Source: Flavobacteriaceae bacterium (GTDB lineage: Bacteria > Bacteroidota > Bacteroidia > Flavobacteriales > Flavobacteriaceae). From it: a stretch of DNA of 7,617 nt. The notes under the pieces were generated by a model. It saw only the letters and a program-made list of their open reading frames with translations, did not search any database and was not told the origin of the DNA. Shown one piece after another: positions 1-6,946 of this stretch. A program made the position numbers and the translations under genes. Position 1 is the first letter of the stretch; each line of letters begins with the position of its first letter. Location: positions 1-7,617 of the forward strand of contig CANHNG010000074.1 of NCBI GenBank assembly GCA_947461915.1, read 5' to 3'.

Positions 1-2
1 AA

Positions 3-275
3 AACACCAAAGTATTGTGTATTTCAAGAGATTTGCCTTTTGCACAAAAACGTTTTTGTGGCGCAGAAGGAATCGAAAATGTAATCAATTTATCTGATTT
101 TAAGGACGGAAGTTTCGGAAAAACAAATGGATTGGAAATTACTGATAGTGTTTTAGCTGGTTTACATTCAAGAGCCATTATTGTAGTTGACGAAAACGGA
201 ACTATCATACATACGGAACAAGTTCCTGAAATTGCCAACGAGCCAAATTACGAAGCTGCTTATGCGGTACTTTAA
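3..275 (+). CDS. tpx: Thiol peroxidase (Tpx, atypical 2-Cys peroxiredoxin), 5'-truncated by the window edge
   Basis: The reading frame is open from the first bases to the TAA at 273-275, giving the last 90 residues of a protein that is usually about 165-168 residues long, so roughly the first 75 are outside the window. Tpx reduces hydrogen peroxide and alkyl hydroperoxides with electrons from thioredoxin. The visible part matches the Tpx family closely: a CISxDLPFAQxRFCGAEG block followed by a VxDENG strand and a PxYEAA C-terminal helix. The Cys encoded at 57-59, in the RFCGAEG motif, corresponds to the resolving cysteine (Cys95 in E. coli Tpx). The Cys at 18-20 matches the non-catalytic E. 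coli Cys82. The peroxidatic cysteine lies upstream of the window and cannot be checked. The TTG at 15 is an internal leucine codon, not a start. The next gene begins 12 bases after the stop, suggesting co-transcription. Confidence 0.95.
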   Translation, partial: NTKVLCISRDLPFAQKRFCGAEGIENVINLSDFKDGSFGKTNGLEITDSVLAGLHSRAIIVVDENGTIIHTEQVPEIANEPNYEAAYAVL

Positions 276-287
276 TTTAGGTCAATA

Positions 288-662
288 ATGGAATTTCAAA
301 AAGACACTGCCTTTTTTTCTGGAAGATTAAAAAGTATAGGCTACGCTTTTAAGGGAGCTGTGAAATTAATTACGACCGAACACAGTGTCATGGCTCAATT
401 TTCAATAGGCATATTACTGATTATTTTAGGCGTTTATTTCAATATCACCAAAACGGAATGGTTGTTTCAAACCTTGGCTATCGGATTAGTCTTGAGCATT
501 GAAGGATTGAACACTGCAGTCGAAAAAATAGCTGATTTTGTTCATCCTAAATTTCATGAACGAATCGGATTCATAAAAGACATCGCAGCCGGGGCAGTAT
601 TTTTTGCAGCAATGACGGCAATAGCAATTGGTATCATTATTTATTTGCCAAAATTTTTATAG
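288..662 (+). CDS. dgkA: DgkA-family membrane lipid kinase (diacylglycerol kinase or undecaprenol kinase)
   Basis: This is a 124-residue integral inner-membrane protein of the normal size for the family, which phosphorylates a lipid alcohol with ATP. Members act on diacylglycerol (recycling it to phosphatidate) or on undecaprenol (feeding the carrier-lipid pool for peptidoglycan and O-antigen). Three membrane helices are visible at about residues 34-51, 57-75 and 100-119. The signature ExxNxAxE is present as E72, N75 and E79, matching E. coli Glu69/Asn72/Glu76. It is followed by the conserved KD pair (K98, D99) and the AAGAV segment that opens helix 3. Glu31 fits the N-terminal conserved glutamate. 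The ATG at 288 gives the expected N-terminal amphipathic region before helix 1. The sequence alone does not decide which lipid is the substrate. The gene lies 12 bases after tpx and 18 bases before ftsK. Confidence 0.93.
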   Translation: MEFQKDTAFFSGRLKSIGYAFKGAVKLITTEHSVMAQFSIGILLIILGVYFNITKTEWLFQTLAIGLVLSIEGLNTAVEKIADFVHPKFHERIGFIKDIAAGAVFFAAMTAIAIGIIIYLPKFL

Positions 663-680
663 TTAATAGTACAAACAAGA

Positions 681-3125
681 ATGGCCAAAACAATAAAAAA
701 AGCAACTACAGAGAAAAAGAGCGATTCAAAATCTGCAATAGACAAATCCTGGGCATTAACAAAACAACACAAAATCGTTTTGGGCAGTCTTTTGGTACTG
801 TTTTCAGTTGCACTATTATTGGCGTTCATTTCCTTTTACATCTACGGTCAAGCCGATCAAAGTGCCTTGGGTACTCTGTCTCGTAGTGAAACAGTTCAGA
901 ATTGGCTAGGGAAATTTGGAGCTTTTCTAGCAGATTTAATCGTTTACAAAGGTTTTGGAATTGCCTCCTTTCTCTTTGTCCGATTATTCTTCCTCACTGG
1001 CCTTTTTTTAGCGTTAAACTTACCCCTCAAAAAGCTAAAAAATATATGGTTTTGGGACTTATTCGTGGTTATCATCTTATCAATATTATTTAGTTTTTTT
1101 GCTACTTCCCTACCCGAGTTGGGTGGCACTGTTGGCTATGAATTGAATATGTTTTTACAAGATTATATTGGTAAAATAGGAACCTTATTGGTTTTGTTTT
1201 TTGGGCTTATCATCTATTTGATTTTCAAAATCAAAATTTCACCCGACAAAATCCAATCCTTCTTCGAAAACACTAAAAAAGAAATAAAAACAGGTTTAGG
1301 CTCAACTGCAAATAATACAAGCGCCTACAACTTGGAAGAATATGCCGTAGAAGAAGCCTATGACTACAACGATGAGGATGAGGAAATAGAAGGAATACAC
1401 TTAAAGGCAACGGGGTCCCAATTCGAACTCAATAAAGAAGCGCTAAAGCCTACGATAAGTAATTCTTCGGAAATTACTTTAAAGAATGCTCCTGTTGAAA
1501 TAACACCACCTCCTTTCCCCGAAATCATTCATACCAATGACGAAACATTTGTAATTGAAAAAGCGCCAGAAGAAGATATAATAGAAGAAAATTTGGCTTC
1601 AAAATTAGTGGCTGATTTCGGATTGTTTGATCCTACTTTGGATTTATCCAATTACAAATACCCAACCATTGATTTGTTAAAAGAATATTCAACGGGCGGA
1701 ATCACTATTAATCAGGAAGAATTAGAAGAAAATAAAAACAAAATTGTAGAAACGCTTCGAAATTATAAAATTGAAATTGCGCAAATAAAAGCAACTGTTG
1801 GCCCATCGGTTACCTTATATGAAATCGTACCTGAAGCTGGAATTCGTATTTCGAAAATCAAGAGTTTAGAGGACGATATTGCTTTGTCACTTTCGGCATT
1901 GGGTATTCGTATCATCGCTCCTATTCCCGGAAAAGGTACCATAGGAATTGAGGTTCCCAATAAAAACCCAACGATGGTTTCGATGAAAAGTGTCATTGGC
2001 TCAGCCAAATTTCAGGAAGCTGAAATGGAATTGCCCATCGCTTTAGGAAAAACGATTTCGAATGAAACCTTTGTTGTCGATTTGGCCAAAATGCCTCACC
2101 TCTTAATGGCTGGAGCTACGGGGCAAGGAAAATCTGTTGGTTTAAACGCCGTAATAACCTCTCTATTATACAAAAAACATCCCGCCGAAATCAAGTTTGT
2201 TTTGGTAGATCCTAAAAAGGTGGAATTGACACTTTTCAATAAGATTGAAAGACATTATCTGGCCAAATTGCCCGATACAGATGACGCCATTATTACCGAT
2301 AATGCAAAGGTAATCAATACCTTGAATTCACTTTGCGTGGAAATGGACAACCGGTATTCCTTATTAAAAGACGCCATGGTCAGGAACATAAAGGAATACA
2401 ATGATAAATTCAAATCCAGAAAATTAAACCCAGAAAACGGGCATCGATTTTTACCTTACATCATTTTGGTGGTCGACGAGTTTGCCGATTTGATTATGAC
2501 AGCCGGAAAAGAAGTGGAAACTCCCATTGCGAGATTGGCACAATTAGCTAGAGCGATAGGAATTCATTTAATTATTGCCACTCAAAGACCTTCGGTAAAC
2601 GTAATTACAGGCTTGATAAAAGCCAATTTCCCTGCGCGAATTGCCTTTAGAGTTACCTCTAAAATTGATTCCAGAACAATTCTTGATGGTCAGGGCGCCG
2701 ACCAACTTATAGGTCGTGGCGATATGCTTTACACCAATGGAAATGATATGGTACGTGTACAATGTGCTTTTATTGACACGCCAGAAGTAGAGAAAATAAC
2801 AGAGTATATTGGTGCCCAAAAAGCGTATGCTACTGCTTATTTACTTCCAGAATTCATTGGAGAAGAAAGTGGCATTAATCTTGATATGGATATTTCCGAA
2901 AGAGATCCATTGTTTAGGGAAGCTGCCGAAGTTATTGTAAATGCACAACAAGGCTCCGCTTCATTGCTGCAAAGAAAGCTTAAATTGGGCTACAACAGAG
3001 CCGGTCGATTAATTGACCAACTCGAAGCCGCTGGAATTGTAGGTCCTTTTGAGGGCAGTAAAGCGAGAAGTGTGAACATCCTTGACATGAATTCTCTTGA
3101 TCAATTTTTCAACAATGAAGATTAA
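681..3125 (+). CDS. ftsK: DNA translocase FtsK/SpoIIIE family
   Basis: The 814-residue protein couples cell division to chromosome segregation: it is anchored at the septum and pumps DNA so that the terminus can be resolved by the Xer recombinases. Four membrane helices lie at about residues 31-56, 91-113, 121-143 and 163-184. A variable linker follows, with a strongly acidic patch near 219-237. The alpha domain is at about 325-435. The RecA-like motor carries Walker A GATGQGKS (478-485, Lys484) and Walker B ILVVDE (595-600, Asp599/Glu600). The LAQLARAIGIHLIIATQRP block that follows is typical of FtsK. From about residue 742 comes the winged-helix gamma domain (DPLFREAAE ... QRKLKLGYNRAGRLIDQLE), which reads the orientation sequences that steer translocation. 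The total length is far below E. coli FtsK (1329) because the linker is short, and close to SpoIIIE. It appears intact. Confidence 0.98.
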   Translation: MAKTIKKATTEKKSDSKSAIDKSWALTKQHKIVLGSLLVLFSVALLLAFISFYIYGQADQSALGTLSRSETVQNWLGKFGAFLADLIVYKGFGIASFLFVRLFFLTGLFLALNLPLKKLKNIWFWDLFVVIILSILFSFFATSLPELGGTVGYELNMFLQDYIGKIGTLLVLFFGLIIYLIFKIKISPDKIQSFFENTKKEIKTGLGSTANNTSAYNLEEYAVEEAYDYNDEDEEIEGIHLKATGSQFELNKEALKPTISNSSEITLKNAPVEITPPPFPEIIHTNDETFVIEKAPEEDIIEENLASKLVADFGLFDPTLDLSNYKYPTIDLLKEYSTGGITINQEELEENKNKIVETLRNYKIEIAQIKATVGPSVTLYEIVPEAGIRISKIKSLEDDIALSLSALGIRIIAPIPGKGTIGIEVPNKNPTMVSMKSVIGSAKFQEAEMELPIALGKTISNETFVVDLAKMPHLLMAGATGQGKSVGLNAVITSLLYKKHPAEIKFVLVDPKKVELTLFNKIERHYLAKLPDTDDAIITDNAKVINTLNSLCVEMDNRYSLLKDAMVRNIKEYNDKFKSRKLNPENGHRFLPYIILVVDEFADLIMTAGKEVETPIARLAQLARAIGIHLIIATQRPSVNVITGLIKANFPARIAFRVTSKIDSRTILDGQGADQLIGRGDMLYTNGNDMVRVQCAFIDTPEVEKITEYIGAQKAYATAYLLPEFIGEESGINLDMDISERDPLFREAAEVIVNAQQGSASLLQRKLKLGYNRAGRLIDQLEAAGIVGPFEGSKARSVNILDMNSLDQFFNNED

Positions 3126-3167
3126 GTAATTCCTTTGTTGGGCATCGGCAATAAAAATTAAATACAA

Positions 3168-3836
3168 ATGACACTACACACCCAAAAGAAAATCAAATTC
3201 AATCTTATTCCTATAGCATTTTTACTCCTTTTCGGTTTTTCGATTCAAGCTCAAGACAAAAAAGCCAAAGACCTGTTGGGGGAAGTAACATCAAAAGTGA
3301 AAAGCTATGAGAATATTACGATTGATTTTAAATATTCCCTGAATAATGCCAAAGAAAATATCAACCAAGACAGCAAGGGAAATGTGACAATGAAAGGCAA
3401 TCAATATGTTTTAAATTTCATGGGGATTACCAAGATTTTTGACGGAAAGAAAAGCTATACCATTGTTCCTGAGGACGAAGAAATTACGGTTTCAAAAGTC
3501 AATGAAAATGACGATGATGCCATTACACCTTCAAAAATGCTCACCTTTTTTAATTCTGGCTATAAATACACGTTAGATATTTTGCAAGACATAAAAGGAC
3601 GAAAAATTCAATACATAAAATTAGTCCCATTGAGTGTTCGGGATAAGCGAAAAGAAATACTGTTAGGTGTTGATGTCCAAACCAAACATATCTACAACTT
3701 AATTGAGACGGGCAAAAAAGGAACAAAAACAACTTTGACCGTTAATTCTTTTAAAACCAATCAACCGTTGTCAAAAAATCAATTTACCTTTGCTGAAAGT
3801 AAATACCCAAATTACTACATCAACAAATTAGATTAA
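3168..3836 (+). CDS. lolA: LolA-like outer-membrane lipoprotein carrier protein
   Basis: This 222-residue secreted protein resembles LolA, the periplasmic chaperone that takes lipoproteins released by LolCDE and carries them to the outer membrane. The N-terminus is a signal peptide: a lysine-rich start (K7, K8, K10), a hydrophobic core at about 13-24 and a likely signal peptidase I cut after Ala28 (SIQA|QD). There is no lipobox cysteine, so the mature protein should be soluble. The mature part is rich in beta strands, with the LolA-type pattern of a GNVTMKGNQYVLNF strand pair followed by FDGKKSYTIVPEDEEI (about residues 71-106) and a C-terminal strand ending in FTF. It begins 42 bases after ftsK, the widest gap in the cluster, and ends 6 bases before an LPS-export permease, so both neighbours downstream serve envelope assembly. 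LolA proteins diverge strongly, so the call rests on the fold pattern, signal peptide and context. Confidence 0.85.
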   Translation: MTLHTQKKIKFNLIPIAFLLLFGFSIQAQDKKAKDLLGEVTSKVKSYENITIDFKYSLNNAKENINQDSKGNVTMKGNQYVLNFMGITKIFDGKKSYTIVPEDEEITVSKVNENDDDAITPSKMLTFFNSGYKYTLDILQDIKGRKIQYIKLVPLSVRDKRKEILLGVDVQTKHIYNLIETGKKGTKTTLTVNSFKTNQPLSKNQFTFAESKYPNYYINKLD

Positions 3837-3842
3837 TTCTAG

Positions 3843-5276
3843 GTGAAAATTCTTGACAAATACTTATTGAAAACATTTCTGACTACATTTACCATGGTAT
3901 TTGTAATCCTATTTTTCATATTTATTCTTCAAACCGTATGGCTTTTTATATCGGAACTAGCGGGTAAAGATTTGGATTTGGTAATGATTTTAAAATTTTT
4001 AATGTTTGCCACACCTCGAATTATCCCACTAGTACTTCCCCTATCCGTTTTGCTTTCCTCAATAATGACTTTTGGAAATTTAGCCGAGAATTATGAATTT
4101 GCTGCGATGAAGTCTGCTGGAATCTCTCTTCAAAGAGGCATGAAAAGCTTAGTCATTTTCATTCTTTTTTTGAGTTTAGTGGCCTTTATTTTTGCCAATA
4201 ATGTTATTCCCTATGCCGAATATAAATTTATAAATTTCAGGAAAAACATCGCGCAAGTAAAGCCGGCTTTAGCCATTGCCGAAGGCCAGTTTAGCGATGT
4301 GGGTTTTTATAACATCAAGGTCAATAAAAAATCAGGTGAAAACGGAAATACACTTACCGGTATAACCATTCATAAAAAATCGGCTCTGGGTGATGGCAAT
4401 AAAACTGTGATCAAGGCCAAAAATGGAGAATTAATCAGTAACGAAAAATCAAGTACTTTAAAATTAGTTTTGAATGACGGGTATTATTATGAGGATATTG
4501 TTCCTAAAAAATATGAAGAAAGAGATAAAATTCCATTTGCTAAGAGTTCATTCAAAAAATACATTATTAATATCGATTTATCAATGTTAAATTCGGCGGG
4601 GGCAGATGAATCAAAAATTTCAAACACCTGCAGCATGCAAAATATAAGCGAGTTAACTTATACGTTGGATTCCCTAAATAAAAATTTAAATACGGATATC
4701 ATGTCCTTTTCGGAAACTAGCAATCAAAGAATTGGTGTGCTCAAAAAAATCAACTTTCAACCAATCAAAAATAACATAATCATACCAAGCGATTTATTAT
4801 CATTATTTCCAAATGATAATAAATTAGAAATTTTAAAAATGGCCAGCAGTACTATAGAAAGTGCTGCATTTTCTATTGAATCAACAAAAACAGAATTGGA
4901 ATTCAAAAAGAAAAATATTAACGAGCACCTATTAGCATTCTACGACAAATTTGTCATTGCCTTTGCTTGCTTTCTAATGTTTTTTATTGGGGCACCCTTA
5001 GGCGCGATTATCAGAAAAGGCGGACTAGGTTTACCAATCGTTTTTGCCGTTTTGGTTTTCATCACCTTTCATTTTATAAATACCTTTGGTAAAAGAATTT
5101 CACAAGAAAACGGATTATCTCCTTTTATGGGTGCGTGGATGTCTTCATTTATCTTGTCTCCATTGGCTATTTTATTGACCTATAGAGCCACTAATGACAT
5201 TGGCTTAATAAATATGGATGTTATTTTAGCCCCATTTCAAAAAATAATACAAAAAATATTTCCATCACAAAATTAA
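3843..5276 (+). CDS. LptF/LptG (YjgP/YjgQ) family LPS-export permease
   Basis: The 477-residue protein is an inner-membrane permease of the LptB2FG exporter, which extracts lipopolysaccharide from the inner membrane and feeds it to the Lpt bridge. Six membrane helices are visible in the family's 3+3 layout: about residues 14-36, 54-78, 102-122, 370-390, 397-417 and 431-449. The family's cytoplasmic coupling segment is clear ([14 protein letters not shown], about 82-95). The beta-jellyroll periplasmic domain begins at about 141. The start is GTG at 3843, six bases after the lolA stop; it gives the canonical [10 protein letters not shown] opening just before helix 1. It is about 110 residues longer than E. 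coli LptF or LptG; the extra sequence lies at about 260-365, between the jellyroll and helix 4. Whether it is the F or the G partner cannot be settled from one sequence. It probably shares a transcript with lolA. Confidence 0.93.
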   Translation: MKILDKYLLKTFLTTFTMVFVILFFIFILQTVWLFISELAGKDLDLVMILKFLMFATPRIIPLVLPLSVLLSSIMTFGNLAENYEFAAMKSAGISLQRGMKSLVIFILFLSLVAFIFANNVIPYAEYKFINFRKNIAQVKPALAIAEGQFSDVGFYNIKVNKKSGENGNTLTGITIHKKSALGDGNKTVIKAKNGELISNEKSSTLKLVLNDGYYYEDIVPKKYEERDKIPFAKSSFKKYIINIDLSMLNSAGADESKISNTCSMQNISELTYTLDSLNKNLNTDIMSFSETSNQRIGVLKKINFQPIKNNIIIPSDLLSLFPNDNKLEILKMASSTIESAAFSIESTKTELEFKKKNINEHLLAFYDKFVIAFACFLMFFIGAPLGAIIRKGGLGLPIVFAVLVFITFHFINTFGKRISQENGLSPFMGAWMSSFILSPLAILLTYRATNDIGLINMDVILAPFQKIIQKIFPSQN

Positions 5277-5290
5277 ATACAAGTAGGACT

Positions 5291-6418
5291 ATGACCAAAA
5301 TACAGCTTAACACAATTGAAGAAGCCATCGAAGATATTCGACAAGGAAAAATAATCATTGTTGTTGATGATGAAGGTCGCGAAAACGAAGGTGATTTCCT
5401 TGCTGCAGCCGAAAAAGTAACTCCTGAAATGATCAATTTTATGGCGACTCACGGGCGCGGATTGATTTGTGCCCCATTGACTGAAAACCGCTGCAAAGAC
5501 TTAGAATTAAAGGCAATGGTTACCAATAATACCGATCACATGGAAACTGCCTTTACCGTTTCGGTCGATTTGAGAGGAAATGGCGTTACTACAGGAATTT
5601 CAGCTTCAGATAGAGCAAAAACAATTTTAGCATTAGTCGACGGAGATACAAAACCTCATGAATTATCACGTCCAGGGCATATTTTTCCTTTAGTGGCAAA
5701 ACAAGGTGGTGTTTTGAGGCGAACAGGTCATACAGAAGCCGCAATAGATTTTGCAAGGTTGGCCGGTTTCAAATCAGCTGGAGTAATTGTGGAGATAATG
5801 AATGAAGATGGTACGATGGCTCGCTTACCGCAATTAGCCAAAGTAGCCAAAAAATTCGATATGAAGTTAGTTTCCATAGAAGATTTAGTGGCTTATCGAA
5901 TGCAACATGATAGCCTAATTGTCAAAAAAGAAGATTTTGATGTGGAAACCCGTTTTGGAACATTCCGTTTAAGAGCATACCAACAAACCACAAACAAGCA
6001 AATCCACATTGCTTTAACAAAAGGAACCTGGAATTTAGGGGAGCCTGTTTTGACGAGAATCAATTCAACCCAAGTAAATAATGATTTATTAGGCACCCTG
6101 ACTAATAATGCCGACAAACAACTGGATGATATGTTCAAAATTATAAACGAACAAGGTCAAGGGGCTGTTATTTTCATCAATCAAGACATGCAATCCGTTA
6201 ATTTGTTGAATCGAATTTCAGAACTTAAAACATTGCAGTCCAATGGCATTTTGAAGGCACCAAAAATTGTCATCGACAACAAAGATTTCGGAATTGGTGC
6301 TCAAATTTTACACGACATTGACATTTCTAAAATAAGGTTAATATCTAATACGGGACATACGAAACGGGTCGGGATGATTGGATATGGATTAGAAATCACG
6401 GAGTACGTATCCTATTAA
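5291..6418 (+). CDS. ribB: 3,4-dihydroxy-2-butanone-4-phosphate synthase (RibB) with a degenerate GTP cyclohydrolase II-like C-terminal domain
   Basis: The 375-residue protein has the layout of bifunctional RibBA. The N-terminal domain (about 1-205) is a complete DHBP synthase, which converts ribulose 5-phosphate to the four-carbon precursor of riboflavin. It has the acidic metal-binding loop [10 protein letters not shown] (26-35), a [10 protein letters not shown] segment, [19 protein letters not shown] and [17 protein letters not shown]. The C-terminal domain (about 206-375) aligns by eye with GTP cyclohydrolase II, but the zinc ligands are gone: E. coli RibA Cys54, Cys65 and Cys67 correspond to Gln261, Asn272 and Ala274. 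The HRQEGR motif is replaced by INQDMQ (296-301), and E. coli Arg128 appears as Lys331. It should therefore not make the GTP-derived precursor, and a separate RibA should exist elsewhere in the genome. The pattern resembles the RibBX variants known in Proteobacteria. The ATG lies 14 bases after the permease stop. Confidence 0.93.
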   Translation: MTKIQLNTIEEAIEDIRQGKIIIVVDDEGRENEGDFLAAAEKVTPEMINFMATHGRGLICAPLTENRCKDLELKAMVTNNTDHMETAFTVSVDLRGNGVTTGISASDRAKTILALVDGDTKPHELSRPGHIFPLVAKQGGVLRRTGHTEAAIDFARLAGFKSAGVIVEIMNEDGTMARLPQLAKVAKKFDMKLVSIEDLVAYRMQHDSLIVKKEDFDVETRFGTFRLRAYQQTTNKQIHIALTKGTWNLGEPVLTRINSTQVNNDLLGTLTNNADKQLDDMFKIINEQGQGAVIFINQDMQSVNLLNRISELKTLQSNGILKAPKIVIDNKDFGIGAQILHDIDISKIRLISNTGHTKRVGMIGYGLEITEYVSY

Positions 6419-6467
6419 TTTATTATGCACTTCAATGTTTTCCGATAAACAGTAGATAATGAAACGG

Positions 6468-6485
6468 TTAATTGGACACAATTAA
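6468..6485. repeat. Short perfect inverted repeat downstream of ribB
   Basis: TTAATTG at 6468-6474 and CAATTAA at 6479-6485 form a perfect 7-bp stem with the four-base loop GACA. It lies 50 bases after the ribB stop and 25 bases upstream of the tRNA promoter. It could be a weak 3' end for the upstream transcript, but it is AT-rich and has no following U run, so it is not a convincing intrinsic terminator. An operator role for the tRNA promoter is possible but unsupported. Confidence 0.4.
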
Positions 6486-6512
6486 AATAAGTTCAGTTTT
6501 ATAAAAATAGTT

Positions 6513-6543
6513 TTTGCAAAACGAAAAAAGCTTCCTATATTTG
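6513..6543 (+). promoter_or_regulatory. Bacteroidota-type sigma-A promoter for tRNA-Ser
   Basis: The sequence has TTTG at 6513-6516, inside a T-run, as the -33 element. After a 19-bp spacer comes TATATTTG at 6536-6543, a full match to the -7 consensus TAnnTTTG of the Bacteroidota primary sigma factor. The expected transcription start is about 6548-6552, some 25-30 bases before the mature tRNA 5' end, which leaves a short leader for RNase P to remove. An AT-rich stretch upstream (6480-6512) could act as an UP-like element. The elements, the spacing and the position before a stable RNA gene all agree. Confidence 0.85.
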
Positions 6544-6576
6544 CAACCGCATTCAGGAAATGATATGCGTTTTATT

Positions 6577-6661
6577 GGAGAAATGGCAGAGCGGTCGAAT
6601 GCGGCAGTCTTGAAAACTGTTGACTGTAACAGGTCCGGGGGTTCGAATCCCTCTTTCTCCG
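6577..6661 (+). tRNA. tRNA-Ser (anticodon UGA)
   Basis: The full cloverleaf can be folded by eye. The acceptor stem is GGAGAAA (6577-6583) with TTTCTCC (6654-6660). A 3-bp D stem is followed by a 5-bp anticodon stem (6604-6608 with 6616-6620), and the loop CTTGAAA places the anticodon TGA at 6611-6613. The long variable region (6621-6636) with its own short stem is typical of serine tRNAs. The T arm is GGGGG-TTCGAAT-CCCTC (6637-6653). The discriminator base G at 6661 is the one seryl-tRNA synthetase expects. CCA is not encoded (CGA follows), so it must be added by nucleotidyltransferase. The UGA anticodon reads UCA and other UCN serine codons. Its 3' half is also the likely integration target of the element that follows. 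Confidence 0.98.
6637..6661. other. Candidate attachment-site core (attL) in the 3' end of tRNA-Ser
   Basis: A tyrosine recombinase gene reading away from the tRNA begins less than 300 bases downstream, and such enzymes often recombine at the T-arm and acceptor 3' end of a tRNA, leaving the gene intact. The T arm and 3' acceptor strand are the usual crossover segment in this kind of site. No second copy of this segment was seen by eye in the rest of the window, which is expected if the distal copy lies at the far end of the element. The exact limits are a guess based on known tRNA-targeting elements. Confidence 0.4.
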
Positions 6662-6665
6662 CGAA

Positions 6666-6683
6666 ATAACTTTCAAAAGTTAT
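6666..6683. repeat. 18-base inverted repeat immediately after the tRNA
   Basis: ATAACTTT (6666-6673) and AAAGTTAT (6676-6683) are perfect inverted copies separated by two bases (CA), starting four bases after the mature tRNA 3' end. The near-zero spacer resembles a protein-binding dyad, but it could also form a tRNA-trailer hairpin with a few inner pairs opened. It lies between the tRNA and its terminator, where a recombinase core or a trailer-processing signal might be. Confidence 0.5.
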
Positions 6684-6684
6684 C

Positions 6685-6726
6685 AAAAACCTCGAAATCC
6701 TATGATTTTCGGGGTTTTTTCTTTTT
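6685..6726 (+). terminator. Rho-independent terminator of the tRNA-Ser transcript
   Basis: CCTCGAAA (6690-6697) pairs with TTTCGGGG (6707-6714) through eight base pairs, one of them G-U. The stem is extended by A6685-6689 against T6715-6719, and the loop is nine bases. The 3' side runs into TTTTTTCTTTTT (6715-6726), a good U tract. The complementary strand also ends its hairpin in a short T run, so it could stop transcription from the right as well. It separates the host tRNA unit from the putative integrated element. Confidence 0.85.
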
Positions 6727-6774
6727 ACAACCTATCAAATTATTCATTCTTTTTCAAAATTCAAGGTGCAAAAT

Positions 6775-6809
6775 CGAGACCCTAAAAATTTACAAATAGT
6801 TGGGTCTCG
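6775..6809. repeat. Spaced 8-bp inverted repeat upstream of the integrase gene
   Basis: CGAGACCC (6775-6782) and GGGTCTCG (6802-6809) are perfect inverted copies separated by 19 AT-rich bases. They stand out as GC-rich islands. The centre-to-centre distance of 27 bases suits either a stem-loop with a large loop or a pair of inverted protein-binding half-sites. The position, between the tRNA terminator and the integrase gene, suggests recombinase or regulator binding, but there is no direct evidence of function. Confidence 0.5.
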
Positions 6810-6812
6810 CTA

Positions 6813-6858
6813 AATCGATTAAACAGTTTGATCTCTAGAGCTAACCTCAATGCTAGCA
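6813..6858. repeat. Cluster of three 8-bp palindromes upstream of the integrase gene
   Basis: Three perfect 8-bp palindromes lie in 46 bases: AATCGATT (6813-6820), CTCTAGAG (6833-6840) and TGCTAGCA (6851-6858). Their centres are 20 and 18 bases apart, close to two helical turns. The last two share the central CTAG. They could be operator or arm-type sites controlling the integrase. Each palindrome is short enough to occur by chance, so only the clustering and spacing make it worth recording. Confidence 0.35.
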
Positions 6859-6946
6859 ACCTATTCAACGACTTAATCAATAAATGAACATCTTGTATTG
6901 TGGCAAACCTTATCCTAAATTAATGTATAATTTAAAGGTTACCAAA

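Noticed and set aside
641..2819. Several minus- and plus-strand frames of 60-83 codons inside ftsK and at its start
   Set aside because: All overlap the well-supported ftsK frame, show no family resemblance and have the composition expected of shadow frames.
3126..3167. Possible promoter or terminator in the 42-base ftsK-lolA gap
   Set aside because: No TAnnTTTG element with a correctly spaced TTG and no GC-rich hairpin with a U run could be found there.
6468..6686. Open frame on the minus strand across the tRNA, with a protein containing [12 protein letters not shown] and FDRSAISP
   Set aside because: It is the reverse complement of tRNA-Ser. This peptide is a well-known false protein produced by translating serine tRNA genes.
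6728..6865. CAACCTAT occurring twice (near 6728 and 6858) as a possible direct repeat
   Set aside because: It is only eight bases in AT-rich DNA, with flanks that do not match; a chance origin is likely.
6893..6923. Possible integrase promoter: TTG at 6893-6895 and TAAATTAA at 6916-6923, 20 bases apart
   Set aside because: The -7 element lacks the final TTTG bases, and AT-rich DNA gives such partial matches often, so it was not annotated.
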